Assembly (NCBI GenBank): GCA_934167165.1
Contig: CAKPKG010000006.1
Coordinates: 1-57,000 of the forward strand
DNA: 57,000 nucleotides
From: an uncultured Clostridia bacterium
GTDB taxonomy: Bacteria; Bacillota; Clostridia; TANB77; CAG-508
Direction: 5' to 3'
Of this stretch, positions 8,633 through 19,200 are shown in pieces. The notes under the pieces were generated by a model. It did no database searches. It saw only the letters and a program-made list of their open reading frames with translations, and was not told the DNA's origin. The translations under genes were made by a program, and so were the position numbers. Within the stretch, counting starts at the first letter, position 1; each line of letters opens with the position of its first letter.

Positions 8633-9685
8633 TTATAAATATTTACTTTGTATTTGAGAAATATCTGAATATTGATTATTCAAAATATCTAAAAATGCAT
8701 CTGCAATATTAGGATCAAATTGAGTTCCTTTGCATTTTTCTAATTCACCCTTTACAACATCTAAAGGTAAAGAGTCTCTATATGTTCTCTTTGAAGTCAT
8801 TGCGTCAAATGAATCTGCAACCGCAGCGATTCTTGCTAAATAAGGGATATCTTCTCCTTTTAGTTTTCCAGGGTAACCATTTCCATCATAACGCTCATGA
8901 TGATGCTTTACAATAGGAATTATATCTTTAAATATTGTAGCATTTGAAAGAATATGAGCACCAATAGATGGATGATTTTTAATTTCTGAATATTCATCAT
9001 CAGTAAGTCTAGATTCCTTTAGTAAAATACTATCAGGCACACCAATTTTTCCAATGTCGTGGAATAAACCACCTATTTTTAAAATTTTAATATCTTCTTC
9101 TGAAAGTCCAAGTTTTTTACCAATTAAAACAGAATATTCAGAAACCCTATCTGAATGTCCTCTAGTATAAGGATCTTTTGCTTCAACAGTAAATCTTAAT
9201 GTTTCTATACTTTCCATATATGCTTGTTCTAATTTTTCATATGTATCTTTTAATTCATTATTAATCTTTTTAATCAAATTCATTTGTGATATTGCTTTTA
9301 TTCCAGATTCTACAAGTAAAAGTAATTGGTCCATTTTATCACTTTTTTCACAATAACCTTGGATTTCCAATCTTTTAATTGTATCTAATGGAGGAGCCAA
9401 GTCTTTATGACCAGTAAGTAATAAAATGTATAACTCTCTATTGAATTTTCTTATTTCTTCTACAACTTGGTCACCATGAACTGGAGTCATAATAAAATCT
9501 AGAAGCATTAAATCAAAGTGCTCTACTTTTACACGTTCAATTGCTTCCATTGGATCAGTAATACCTGTAAAGCTGTAACCAGCCTTTTCCAAAAAAACGC
9601 CTAAAGTATCTAAAACACCAGATTCATCATCAACTGCAATTATTTTATATTTTGCGTTTTCGCCGGAATGAATGCCTTTTCTCAT
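8633..9685 (-). CDS. Response regulator with HD-GYP phosphodiesterase output
   Basis: 351 residues from the ATG at 9685, preceded by AAAGGAGG (longer in-frame starts lack one). REC domain ~12-130 with acidic cluster VDDE and phospho-acceptor Asp in LMLLDFIM. A helical linker (~140-175) leads to an HD-GYP domain (~180-345) with HDIGKIGVPD and HHERYDGNGYP. Such proteins hydrolyse cyclic-di-GMP (or cGAMP in some relatives) when phosphorylated. No partner kinase is adjacent; the kinase at 14401 is a possible candidate, by inference only. Confidence 0.9.
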   Translation of the reverse strand: MRKGIHSGENAKYKIIAVDDESGVLDTLGVFLEKAGYSFTGITDPMEAIERVKVEHFDLMLLDFIMTPVHGDQVVEEIRKFNRELYILLLTGHKDLAPPLDTIKRLEIQGYCEKSDKMDQLLLLVESGIKAISQMNLIKKINNELKDTYEKLEQAYMESIETLRFTVEAKDPYTRGHSDRVSEYSVLIGKKLGLSEEDIKILKIGGLFHDIGKIGVPDSILLKESRLTDDEYSEIKNHPSIGAHILSNATIFKDIIPIVKHHHERYDGNGYPGKLKGEDIPYLARIAAVADSFDAMTSKRTYRDSLPLDVVKGELEKCKGTQFDPNIADAFLDILNNQYSDISQIQSKYL

Positions 9686-9776
9686 GCTATTTCCTCCTTT
9701 TAAATTTGCTAACAATATTATATATACATAAAAGAAAAAAATCAACAAAAAAACTCAAAAAACTTACAAGCTAATA

Positions 9777-9805
9777 TTCACAACAAAATATTTTTATGGT
9801 ATAAT
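9777..9805 (+). promoter_or_regulatory. Predicted promoter of the J-domain gene
   Basis: TTCACA (9777-9782), 17 bases, TATAAT (9800-9805). No CIRCE (TTAGCACTC) inverted repeat is visible, so HrcA control is not supported. Confidence 0.5.
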
Positions 9806-9916
9806 TATTCAAGATTATACGTAGATATATAAAACAGATTACACAATGGACAAGAGTAAAAAGAGAATAGTTAATAATACAAAATTTGTAAGAGAATTTT
9901 GTAGGAGGATGTTGAA

Positions 9917-10823
9917 ATGATTTTTAAGGACTATTATAAAATTTTGGGATTAAATACTAATAAAGTAACTACAGACGAAATAAAAGTTGCTTTTAGAGAA
10001 CAAGCAAAAAAATATCATCCAGATTTAAATGGTGGAGATATAAAAACAGAGGAAAGATTTAAAGATATAAATGAAGCATATAGAGTATTATCAGCAGGAG
10101 CAAGTAGAAGAAAATATGACAGAATGTGGAATACTCACGTAGGAAAAAAACAAATAAAACAAGATTATGAAGAAAGCAAAAGAAAAAAAGATTCAGTTTT
10201 TAGCGATTTCTTTAATATGTTTTTTGGAACAACACAAGGAGCACAAGAGACTGAAAGAAAAATGCATAAAAAAGTTCCAGTAAAAGGTGATAATGTAGAA
10301 ACAGAAATAAATGTAGGAATTGAAGATGCATATTTTGGAACAGAAAAAAAGATATCATTAAGAACAGTTAATCGGAAAAATGAAAACTTTTTCTGTAAAA
10401 ATACCATCTGGAATTAGGGATGGAGAAAAAGTAAGATTACTAGGGCAAGGAAAACAAGGGCAAAATGGCGGAAAAAATGGAGATATGTTTATAAAAATAA
10501 ACATACAAAACAATAATAAATTTAGGTTACAAGGATATGATATTGTAACAGATTTATATTTAACGCCATGGGAAGCAGCATTAGGAAAAAGAGTTAATAT
10601 AGATTCAATAGAAGATCCAATTTCAATATATGTACCACCAGGAATACAAAGCGGAGAAAAAGTAAAAATACCACAAAAAGGATATAAAGATGGAAGGGGC
10701 AGTAGAGGAGACTTAATAGCAGAAGTAAAAACAGTAGTTCCAAAAAAACTTACAGAAGAAGAAAAGGAACTATTCGAACAACTAAAAAGCATTTCAAAAT
10801 TTAATCCAAGAACAGCAAAATAA
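9917..10823 (+). CDS. DnaJ/CbpA-like J-domain co-chaperone, requires +1 shift at CGG 10373
   Basis: With a one-base shift this gives a ~301-residue protein: J domain at ~5-70 with the HPD motif (KYHPDLNGGD), a linker, and the two beta domains of DnaJ_C, including KTFSVKIPSGIRDGEKVRL and IYVPPGIQSGEKVKIP. The zinc-finger and G/F regions of full DnaJ are absent, as in CbpA. It would stimulate DnaK ATPase and bind unfolded protein. The frame breaks at TVN-CGG: without the shift translation ends after 166 residues. Removing the C gives TVNGKMKTF, the expected family sequence. Both halves are otherwise undamaged, so simple gene decay is unlikely. Confidence 0.85.
10373..10375 (+). other. CGG +1 frameshift site (J-domain gene)
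   Basis: Context GTT AAT C GGA AAA ATG. CGG is in phase with the start at 9917. Skipping the C gives Val-Asn-Gly-Lys-Met in the family frame. The unshifted frame runs 14 more codons to a stop at 10415-10417. Confidence 0.75.
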
Positions 10824-10918
10824 AGAGAAAAAAACTTATTTGCCAAGTGGACGTGTAATACACGTTGCTACAATGTTTGAAATATATTGTTTTATATTAG
10901 GCAGTAACAATTGAACTG

Positions 10919-10947
10919 TTGACATAAACACAGAAATAATGTATAAT
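10919..10947 (+). promoter_or_regulatory. Strong sigma-A promoter of the coupling-ATPase operon
   Basis: TTGACA (10919-10924), 17 bases, TATAAT (10942-10947). The start should fall near 10954. Confidence 0.85.
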
Positions 10948-11014
10948 TATAATTGTAATTATGCAAATGACAAAATACATTTTAATATATGTAGAAATGG
11001 GGTGCGAATATCGC

Positions 11015-11584
11015 ATGGAAGAAATAATACAAGGAAAACATTTTAGTATAACAGATCCACCAGAAGTCAATACAGTAATATATCAAGTAAATAAAACACC
11101 AAAAGAGGAAATGGAAAATCATTCTCCTAAATTTACTGTTGAAAGACTAGACTTTACAGAAGAAATAGTTGGAGAAAAGAAAAAGAAAACTTTTTACATA
11201 GATAATCCAAAGCCAGAGGGTAATAAATTGGCAATACTATCTTTTGGAAAAGAAAGAGTAGTTATAAATAATGGTATATTGGAAGGAGATAAAGTTATAA
11301 TATCTAAAAAACCAATGCCATTTAAATTTGAGACTTTATATAATGAAAAAGAAACAGAGTATAAAGAAGTTCAATACACACCAAATTTAAAAAGGCCAAT
11401 TTCTATAATTGACCCAGAAACAACAGAAGAAATCAAACCAGTGTTATATTTTGATGATGAAACTAATGAAGTTAAAGGAAAATGTAAATTAAAACCAAAC
11501 AAAACTTATTTTGCATTTGAAGTAAGAGATATAACAAATGAAGGATTTAAATTAGTGGGAGGAACCCCTACTTTTACAGATTAG
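11015..11584 (+). CDS. Hypothetical protein, first gene of the VirD4-like operon
   Basis: 189 residues from the ATG at 11015, with GGGGTG ten bases upstream. An in-frame ATG at 10961 would lie almost at the transcription start with no ribosome site. Lys/Glu-rich, no membrane segment or signal; the end reads GFKLVGGTPTFTD. I recognise no domain. Fourteen bases separate it from the 47-codon gene and the three genes share a promoter, so a role with the coupling ATPase is plausible but unproven. Confidence 0.6.
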   Translation: MEEIIQGKHFSITDPPEVNTVIYQVNKTPKEEMENHSPKFTVERLDFTEEIVGEKKKKTFYIDNPKPEGNKLAILSFGKERVVINNGILEGDKVIISKKPMPFKFETLYNEKETEYKEVQYTPNLKRPISIIDPETTEEIKPVLYFDDETNEVKGKCKLKPNKTYFAFEVRDITNEGFKLVGGTPTFTD

Positions 11585-11597
11585 AGGAGGAATTGTA

Positions 11598-11741
11598 ATG
11601 ACTATTAAATGGCCACCTGAAAAAGCATTTGAATATGATGCAAAAACCCCAGATAGGGAAAATGGTGTAGTAATTTCTGCGCAACCAGGAGGAAATCCTA
11701 AAAAGAGAAGAGCAGAAAAAACAGCAGGAGAAGGCAGATAA
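11598..11741 (+). CDS. 47-residue hypothetical protein
   Basis: ATG at 11598 preceded by AGAGGAGG with a 7-base spacer; stop TAA at 11739-11741. Product begins MTIKWPPEKAFEYDAKTPD and ends in a basic tail (NPKKRRAEKTAGEGR). Soluble and basic at the C-terminus, possibly nucleic-acid binding. Position between two operon genes with its own ribosome site supports that it is real. No family recognised. Confidence 0.6.
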   Translation: MTIKWPPEKAFEYDAKTPDRENGVVISAQPGGNPKKRRAEKTAGEGR

Positions 11742-11770
11742 TATTTATACAAATGAAAAGGTGATAAAGT

Positions 11771-13739
11771 ATGAATTATAAAATAAAAAATGCTTTGAAA
11801 AAAAGTAAAATGGCATTAATAATAGCTGTAGCAATATGGATAGCTTTGTCCATATTGCTTTCTGCGCCTGTGGCGGTTAGTATAAAAGAGGCAATTATTA
11901 ATGGAGCTTTTGATAGTAACAAGTTTTTTGAGGCACTATTTTCTAATTTCGGTTCAATTGGTTCAAATATGGGAAAAATATTTTTACCATCATATGCACC
12001 TATATTTTGGAAAGTAGAAGGCTGGGTATCAATAGGTGTTTTGATTATGCTTGGAGTAGGAATTGCAAAACTTATGCCTAAAAATGAATATTCAGATATT
12101 GAACATGGTTCAAGTGATTGGGCGTCAGGAGAGCAATATAGTGTACTTAGCCCCAAAAAAGGAATTTTACTTGCAGAAAAACATTATTTGCCAGTAGATA
12201 AAAGAGGAAACGTAAACGTATTAGTTGTTGGACGGTTCTGGTTCTGGTAAATCTGCATCATATGTTATTCCAAACGCATATCAACTTTTAGGATCATATG
12301 TATTTACAGATCCAAAAGGAGAATTATATGATAAAACAGCTGGTTATTTAAAAACACAAGGATATGATATAAAAATATTCAATTTAGTAAATCCAAAAAA
12401 TAGTGATGGATACAATCCATTAATACATATACAAAACGAGATTGATGTTGATATTATTGCAAACACAATAGTTAAAGGTCAAAGCGATGTAAAAAATCAA
12501 TCAGACCCATACTGGGATGATATGGCAGAAATGCTATTAAAAGCTTTGATATATTACTTATTAGCAACAAGACCACCAGAAGAACAGAACTTAGCAAGCT
12601 GTGCAGAATTAGTTAGAGCAGCAAACAACAGTGGTGGAGGAAACTTACTTACAGAGCTTATGAATCAACTACCTTATGACCATCCAGCAAGAATGAATTA
12701 CAAATCTATTGAAATAGCACCAGAAAAAACATATAGTTCTATACTTTCTTCTTTACAATCAAAGCTTGGTAAATTTGATTCAAGAGACATAGCAGACTTA
12801 ACATCAACAAATACAATAAATTTTGAAGATATAGGTAGAAAGAAAACAGCATTATATGTTATTTCATCAGATACACATGCTGCATATGACTTTTTGCTTA
12901 CAATATTCTTCTCACAAATGATACAACACTTATATGACTTTGCAGATTTAAATGGTGGAGCACTTCCACAACCTACATATTTTATATTAGACGAGTTTGC
13001 AAACATTGGTAGAATACCTGATTTTGATAAAAAGATATCAACTTCAAGAAGTAGAAAAATATCATTTAGTGTTATATTACAAAACTTAGACCAATTGGAA
13101 GCTGTATACGATAAATCTTATGAAACAATTATAGGTAACTGTGATACAACAATATTCTTAGGAAGTAACTCTCAAAAAACTGTTGAATATTTCTCTAAAG
13201 AATTAGGAGAGAAGACTATAAGCAGAGATAGCTGGTCTGTAAGTAAAGACAAACACATGTGGAAACAAGGATTTAATAAATCAGATCAAATTATGGCAAG
13301 AGCACTTATGACACCAGACGAGTTAAGAAGATTAGATAATGACCTTTGTATCATATTTGAAAAAGGAATAAAACCAATAAAAGCACACAAATATTATTAC
13401 TTCAAATATGATACTGTTAAATTAGTAAATAGATTTGCATGTAGCCATAACGATATTGATAATATAGATAGAGGAAAATGGAGAAAATATAATCCATATA
13501 ATCCTTATGTAGAAGATAATGAAGAACAAAAAGAAGAAACAAAAATAGAGAGTCTAGACGATTTGTTTGATGATGTAGATGAACCAAGTAAATCAGCTCA
13601 AGATGATGCACCAATGCTTCCACAAGAACCTGAAGAAGAAAGCAAAAAAGATGATGATGTATTATCTTATGATGTGCAAAAAGAACTGGAGGCTAAATTT
13701 GATGAGTTATTTGGAGCATTAGAAGATGATGATAATTAA
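11771..13739 (+). CDS. VirD4/TraG-type coupling ATPase, requires +1 shift at CGG 12233
   Basis: With the shift, ~655 residues. Two N-terminal membrane helices (~16-36 and ~83-103), then a Walker A repaired to VVGGSGSGKSAS (~152-163). The Walker B/TraG region reads YFILDEFANIGRIPDFDKKI, followed by SVILQNLDQLEAVY and GNCDTTIFLGSNS. The ~100-residue tail is acidic and low in complexity. The family is the hexameric pump that links DNA or protein substrates to type IV secretion. No relaxase or other T4SS genes are in the window, so it may be a stand-alone or remote system component. Unshifted translation stops four codons after CGG (159 residues), before any ATPase fold is complete. Confidence 0.85.
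12233..12235 (+). other. CGG +1 frameshift site (VirD4-like gene)
   Basis: Context GTT GTT GGA C GGT TCT GGT TCT GGT AAA. CGG is in phase with the start at 11771. Skipping C restores the Walker A glycines (GGSGSGKS). The unshifted frame reads R-F-W-F-W-stop. Confidence 0.8.
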
Positions 13740-13789
13740 TTAAAAGGTGAACTGAAAAGTTCACCTAAAATTATGTAAGAGGAGAAAAC

Positions 13790-14365
13790 ATGAGAATAGG
13801 GATAGATTTAGATGATACAATTACAAAAACAGATGAAATTTTATTTAAATATGCAAAAATTTATAACGAAGAAGAGAAAATTTTATTTAATATAAATAGA
13901 GAAGAGTGGAACCTAACTAAAGCTTTTGGGTGGAATGAAGAAAATATAAAAGAGTTTTTTTCAAAATATTTAAAAAGTATTTATGAAGAGGCAGAAATTA
14001 AGGAAAATGCAAAAGAAAGAATAAATAAATTAAAAGACGATGGAAACGAAATAATAATTATAACTGCAAGAGACACCAAAAGTCTAAAAGAAGTACATGA
14101 GGTTTGTAAAGACTGGTTAATAAACAATAAAATAAATGTAGACAAAATAGTAGTAGATGGAGAAGATAAAGCACAAAAATGTTTAGAAAATAAAATAGAC
14201 ATTTTTATAGATGATAATATTTGTAATTGCGAAAACGTATACAATAATCTAAAAATACCAGTATTATTAATGAATGGCAGATACAATAAAGATTATCAAA
14301 ACCCGAAAATAAAAAGAGTATATAACTGGAATGAAATATATAACGAAATATGCAAATATAAATAA
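13790..14365 (+). CDS. HAD-superfamily phosphatase, 5'(3')-deoxyribonucleotidase-like
   Basis: 191 residues. The HAD nucleophile motif is at the very N-terminus (IGIDLDDTIT, DxDxT). Motif II is IIIITARD (~85-92), the Lys of VDGEDKAQKC (~125) is a candidate motif III, and IDIFIDDN (~137-144) is motif IV. Length and layout fit the NT5C-type nucleotidases that dephosphorylate deoxynucleoside monophosphates, but HAD substrates cannot be read from sequence alone. Own AGAGGAG ribosome site, strong terminator behind. Confidence 0.75.
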   Translation: MRIGIDLDDTITKTDEILFKYAKIYNEEEKILFNINREEWNLTKAFGWNEENIKEFFSKYLKSIYEEAEIKENAKERINKLKDDGNEIIIITARDTKSLKEVHEVCKDWLINNKINVDKIVVDGEDKAQKCLENKIDIFIDDNICNCENVYNNLKIPVLLMNGRYNKDYQNPKIKRVYNWNEIYNEICKYK

Positions 14366-14398
14366 AAAATCTCTTAATTAAATTAAGAGATTTTTTTG
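14364..14398. terminator. Bidirectional terminator
   Basis: AAAAAATCTCTTAATT / AATTAAGAGATTTTTTT between the convergent HAD and kinase genes. Confidence 0.9.
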
Positions 14399-14400
14399 TT

Positions 14401-16215
14401 TTACATTGGTATTTCTATAAAGAATGATGTTCCTTCACTTGAAGTTTCATATCTTAAATTTCCACTAAAGTGAGCTTTTATATTTGAGTAAGACATAAAC
14501 AATCCAAGTCCTGTACCATTTTTACCTTTTGTTGTTATCATTTCTTTAAATAATTTTTCTTGAACATTTTGTGGTAATCCACCGGCATAATCTTGAATTT
14601 TAAATATTATATTAGAGCCTTCTTTATATACTCTAAAATCAATATCTTTATTAGTTTCTCCTTGAGATTGATATGCTTGTATTGCATTTGAAATTATATT
14701 GTTAATAACTTGTACTAAGCTATTAATATTACCTTTTACCTCTGTTCCTATATCAATATCAGCTTGAGATTTTAAATTGATTAAAGCATTTTTCAACTCA
14801 TGCTTCATTAAAATATCAACATAGTTCATAAGTTCTTTAACTGTAAATGAAGTAGAAGTTTGGTCTGCAAAGTTAACAGCTTGACCTTTTATGGCTGTAA
14901 TTACATCAGACATATATGATAAATGAGTTCTTATTTTTTCTATCCATACACTCATATCACTTGCTATTTCATGATGGTCTTGAGCATTTACTTCTGGATC
15001 CTCAATACTAGAATCATATTCTTTAATTAAATCAGACAAACCTTCTGCAGCACCTGCTATAGACATAATAGGAGTTTTTAAGTTGTGTGCAATACCACCG
15101 ATCATTTGTCCAAGAGAAGCTAAACGTTCCTTTTCTATAAGCATGTCTTGATTATCTTTAATTGTTTTCATATCTATAGTATGTTGAGTAATATCTTTAA
15201 AAAGTATTAAAGTTCCAAGATATGTATTTTTATTTTTAATACTGTTAATTTCAATATTAAAGTATTTATTTAATTGTGAAAAATATCTTTCTATTCTTAT
15301 TGTTTTGTCATTTGATTTAGTTTGATTTATAGCTTCTAAAAAAGCTCTATTTTTATCCTGACTGTTAGAAAGTTTTGAAATTAAATTATTTATATTTATA
15401 TTTCTAACCTCACTAGCTTTTAAAGAAAATAAGTCTAAAAATGTTCTGTTAAAATCTGTTATAGTTTGCTCATCATTAACAATAATATAACCGTCAGACA
15501 TTCTATCAACAACTCTTTGAAGTGCAATTGGTGCAACTTTTAAAAAGTCAAATTTAAATATTGCAAGGGCATAGAAAAGAAATGCAATTGCAAATGTCAT
15601 AGGAGTAACATATATAGACATTTTTATAATACCTAGTGTTCCTAAAATGTTTATAACAATAGATATTAAGGACCCCATAATGATTAAAATTGACTGTTTA
15701 GAAAAGAAACCTGAATTTTTAATTGAATATTTTGCAAGTTTTATAATTCCAATAAAAAATAATGCATATGTATATAAAGAGTGTATGTAAAAATAACTTC
15801 CAAGTATTCCTTCTTCCATATTTATTGAGTATTTAACAAAAAATAAATGATGAAGATCATTTGTCCATAGTATTAATAAAGAGATAATAGGTACTATGAA
15901 TAATAAAAAATATTTTTTATTAAATTTAAATTTTGTATCTGTAAAAGAGATTGAAAGTAATAAGAAGATTACAGGAAGTAAACAAATATTTATATATACT
16001 AAATAATCAAAATATATAGGGTTAATATTTAAAGGCTTGCTAAAAATTGCTTGGAATATTAGTTCTATTAACCAAAGAGCAAGAAGAGAGCAAAGACATA
16101 TAAATATTTTGTGAGGTTGATTTTTATTTTTTTTCTTTGACAAGAAAAATATTAATAATAAAAATATAAAACAAGTAATACTTAAAAATAAAATTGTTTG
16201 TTTTGAAGCTAGCAT
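14401..16215 (-). CDS. Membrane sensor histidine kinase coupled to the NRPS
   Basis: 604 residues. About seven N-terminal membrane helices (~1-215, 7TM histidine-kinase N-terminal type), a PAS domain (~225-335), a dimerisation/H-box (IGGIAHNLKTPIMS, His ~377) and an HATPase domain with NIISNAIQAY (~505), DYAGGLPQ (~543) and GTGLGLFMSY (~570). Its ATG overlaps the NRPS stop codon by one base (TAATG), so it is translationally coupled to the NRPS. A kinase inside an NRPS operon suggests sensing of the product or of the membrane state it causes. No response regulator gene is adjacent. Confidence 0.88.
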   Translation of the reverse strand: MLASKQTILFLSITCFIFLLLIFFLSKKKNKNQPHKIFICLCSLLALWLIELIFQAIFSKPLNINPIYFDYLVYINICLLPVIFLLLSISFTDTKFKFNKKYFLLFIVPIISLLILWTNDLHHLFFVKYSINMEEGILGSYFYIHSLYTYALFFIGIIKLAKYSIKNSGFFSKQSILIIMGSLISIVINILGTLGIIKMSIYVTPMTFAIAFLFYALAIFKFDFLKVAPIALQRVVDRMSDGYIIVNDEQTITDFNRTFLDLFSLKASEVRNININNLISKLSNSQDKNRAFLEAINQTKSNDKTIRIERYFSQLNKYFNIEINSIKNKNTYLGTLILFKDITQHTIDMKTIKDNQDMLIEKERLASLGQMIGGIAHNLKTPIMSIAGAAEGLSDLIKEYDSSIEDPEVNAQDHHEIASDMSVWIEKIRTHLSYMSDVITAIKGQAVNFADQTSTSFTVKELMNYVDILMKHELKNALINLKSQADIDIGTEVKGNINSLVQVINNIISNAIQAYQSQGETNKDIDFRVYKEGSNIIFKIQDYAGGLPQNVQEKLFKEMITTKGKNGTGLGLFMSYSNIKAHFSGNLRYETSSEGTSFFIEIPM

Positions 16216-19200
16216 TATAACACCTTCCTTATTAAATCTAAAAATCTAAGCATATATTTTTCAGAAATTTTAGGCCAGTTAAATCCAATTTTAGATAAAT
16301 ATTTTATTGTAAAATCTGATTTAACTATTATATTTGATTTATACATTAAATTCAAATTTTTGTCCATATCATTTATTAATAAATTAATATTACTTTTTGA
16401 ATTTTTATTTTTCAAAAGTCTTTTTATCTGTTTTTTAAAATCTTCTTCAGTTACAATTTTTAAATCTGGGTTTACTAATTTGAAATATTTTATACATTTA
16501 TTAATATAGACATGATTATGATTAAATAAATGTAATACTATACAATCCTTGCTCGGATATGTAATCGACTTAATTATAGCCGTAGAAATAGTATCTACTG
16601 GAGTAAATTCTAAATATTCTTCTAATAGAGAATCAGGAACAACTCCTATTTTTATAAACTCTGCAATTCTAGTTATAAATGCATTTTCAGATATGTTTTC
16701 TTGGAAAATGCCATCTTTTGCTCTAGGCATTAAATTACCAACACGCAAGATATGAGCATCTAAACCATCTAAAATTGCATCTAAAATCAAGCATTCTGCT
16801 TCAAATTTACTACGTACATAAACATTTTCTAAAGATTGTCCAATATATAAGCTCTTTTCAGTAAAATATTTTAAATCTTCAGTATTTTGTTGTATTATAT
16901 TACTGTCGAAAGCATTACCAGATACACTTAAAGTTGATATATGATATAATTTTTTATCAAAGCTTTTACAAAAATCAATTAAATATTGAACACTTTTAAC
17001 ATTAGAGTTATAAAAATCTTTATAATTTCCGTAATGCGCAACCCTAGCAGCAGTATTAATAATAGTAGAAATATTGTTAGCGAGGTTTAGTAAATCCTCC
17101 TGATTTAATCCAAATCCAATGTTGTTTATATTTCCCGTAATTGCAAAAATCCTTTTTCCAATTAGTTTATCATATTTATTTCCAAAATAATAATTTAATT
17201 TTTGATGCAATTTAGCCTGAGCAGTTAAGCCAGGTTCTTCTCTAACAATACAATAAACATTTCCTTTTTCCTTATTTATAAATTCTGCAAGTATGTGTGC
17301 ACCCAAGAATCCAGTTGCACCAGTTAGCAGAATATTACCAACATTGCAGTGCTTTAGATTAAATATACTAGGAATTTTTTCTCTTTCTAATAAAGAGGTG
17401 TACTTATCGTAATTTTTTTCCATGTAATTAAAATCATAATTTTCATTTTCAGAAGTTATTTTTTTAATCAATGCAGAGATAGTAGGAAATTTAAATATAT
17501 CGGAATATGTAACAGAGTCGCATATTTTCCTTAATTCTATATTTAAATTCATAGCTAAAATTGAATCTCCTCCAAGTTCAAAAAAGTTATCTGTTATTCC
17601 TATTGGTGATATATTTAAAACATCTTCCCAGATTTTTACGAAAGATTTTTCTAAGTCCGTTTTTGCTGGAATATAGTCTTTTTTGTGGCTTCCATTTAAT
17701 ATTTCGGAAGGAATAGGTAAAGCTTTTTTATCTATCTTACCGTTTGGAGTATATGGAAAATCATCTATCACAGTAAAATATGTCGGAACCATATATTTTG
17801 GTAAAGAATTAGACAAATATTCTCTTAAATTACTAATGTTTATTCTTTTAGTCTGTGTAAAATAAGCAGAAAGAAAATCTCTGTTATTTATAGTTTGTTT
17901 AATAACACATACTTTTTTTATATTAGGGAAAGATTGAATTTTATTTTCAATTTCTCCTAGTTCAATTCGAAGTCCTCTTATTTTTATTTGATTATCTATT
18001 CTTTCTAAATATTCGATTTCACCAGTTTTTAACAATTTACAGAAATCACCTGTTTTATAAATAGTAGAATTTTCTACAAAAGGATTTTTTAGAAAGGCAG
18101 AATGAGTTAGAGTAGAATTGTTAAAATAGCCTTTGCAAACACCATCTCCAGCGATGTACAATTCACCAGGAACTCCTATAGGTAGCAAATTATGAAATTT
18201 ATCTAAAATATACATTTGAGTATTGCCGATAGGAGTACCTATTGTTATATTTTTTGAGGACGTAAGGTCTTTGATAGAGGACCATACGGCGGTTTCAGTA
18301 GGGCCATACATGTTGTATATTTTGGCATCGCAAATTGATTGAAGAGTTAGTAATAAACTAGGAGGGAAGGGCTCTCCCCCAATTAATATATACTTTAATT
18401 TTTTAATGAATTCTAGATTAGAGCCATTAGAAATAAAAGCTTGTAATCTAGATGGCGTTGTTTGAACTGTTGTAACATTATTTTTTAAACAAATTTCATT
18501 AAAAATAGTAACATCAGTTTGAGCATTTTCAAGAGCGATAACCATTTTAAGACCATTTAATAAAGGTAAAATACTTTCTAAAACAAATATGTCAAAGGAA
18601 ATTGTTGTTATAGAAACAATTGCGTCTACCTCTTTAAAACATATTGAATTCATTATAGAGTAAATGAAGTTTATTATATTTTGATGTTTCAACATAACAC
18701 CTTTAGGCATTCCAGTAGAGCCAGAAGTATAAATAATATAGGCCAAATCCTCAGGAGAATTTATATTTTCCAAATTAGTTTTGTCTTCATTATAAAGCTC
18801 GTTAGATAGTTCCACAAAAATTTTATTATGGAAAGGAACTTTATCATCAAAATTTTTAAATGTTAACAAGTATTTACTATTGCTGTTATCAAGCATATAA
18901 GTAATTCTATCTTGAGGGTAATCTGGATCAATAGGAATATAACAAGCTCCAGATTTTAACACTGCTAAAATGGAAACAATCATTTCTAAAGAACGATTCA
19001 TCATAATTCCAACTATGTCATTTCTAGAAATTCCAGAATTTCTTAAATAATGAGCTAAACTATTTGATTTTTCATTTAATTCTTTATAAGTAAGTTTTTT
19101 ATCTTCAAAAACAACTGCAATATTATCAGGTGTTCTTTCTACCTGTTCTTCGAATAATTGTGAAATTGTTTTCTCCTTTGGATAATCCATTTTTGTATTA

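Noticed and set aside
9686..9916. CIRCE operator upstream of the J-domain gene
   Set aside because: No TTAGCACTC-N9-GAGTGCTAA-like inverted repeat is present.
9917..10823. CGG reassigned to another amino acid without a shift
   Set aside because: The frame must change at each site for the downstream conserved protein to be read, so a simple codon reassignment does not explain the data.
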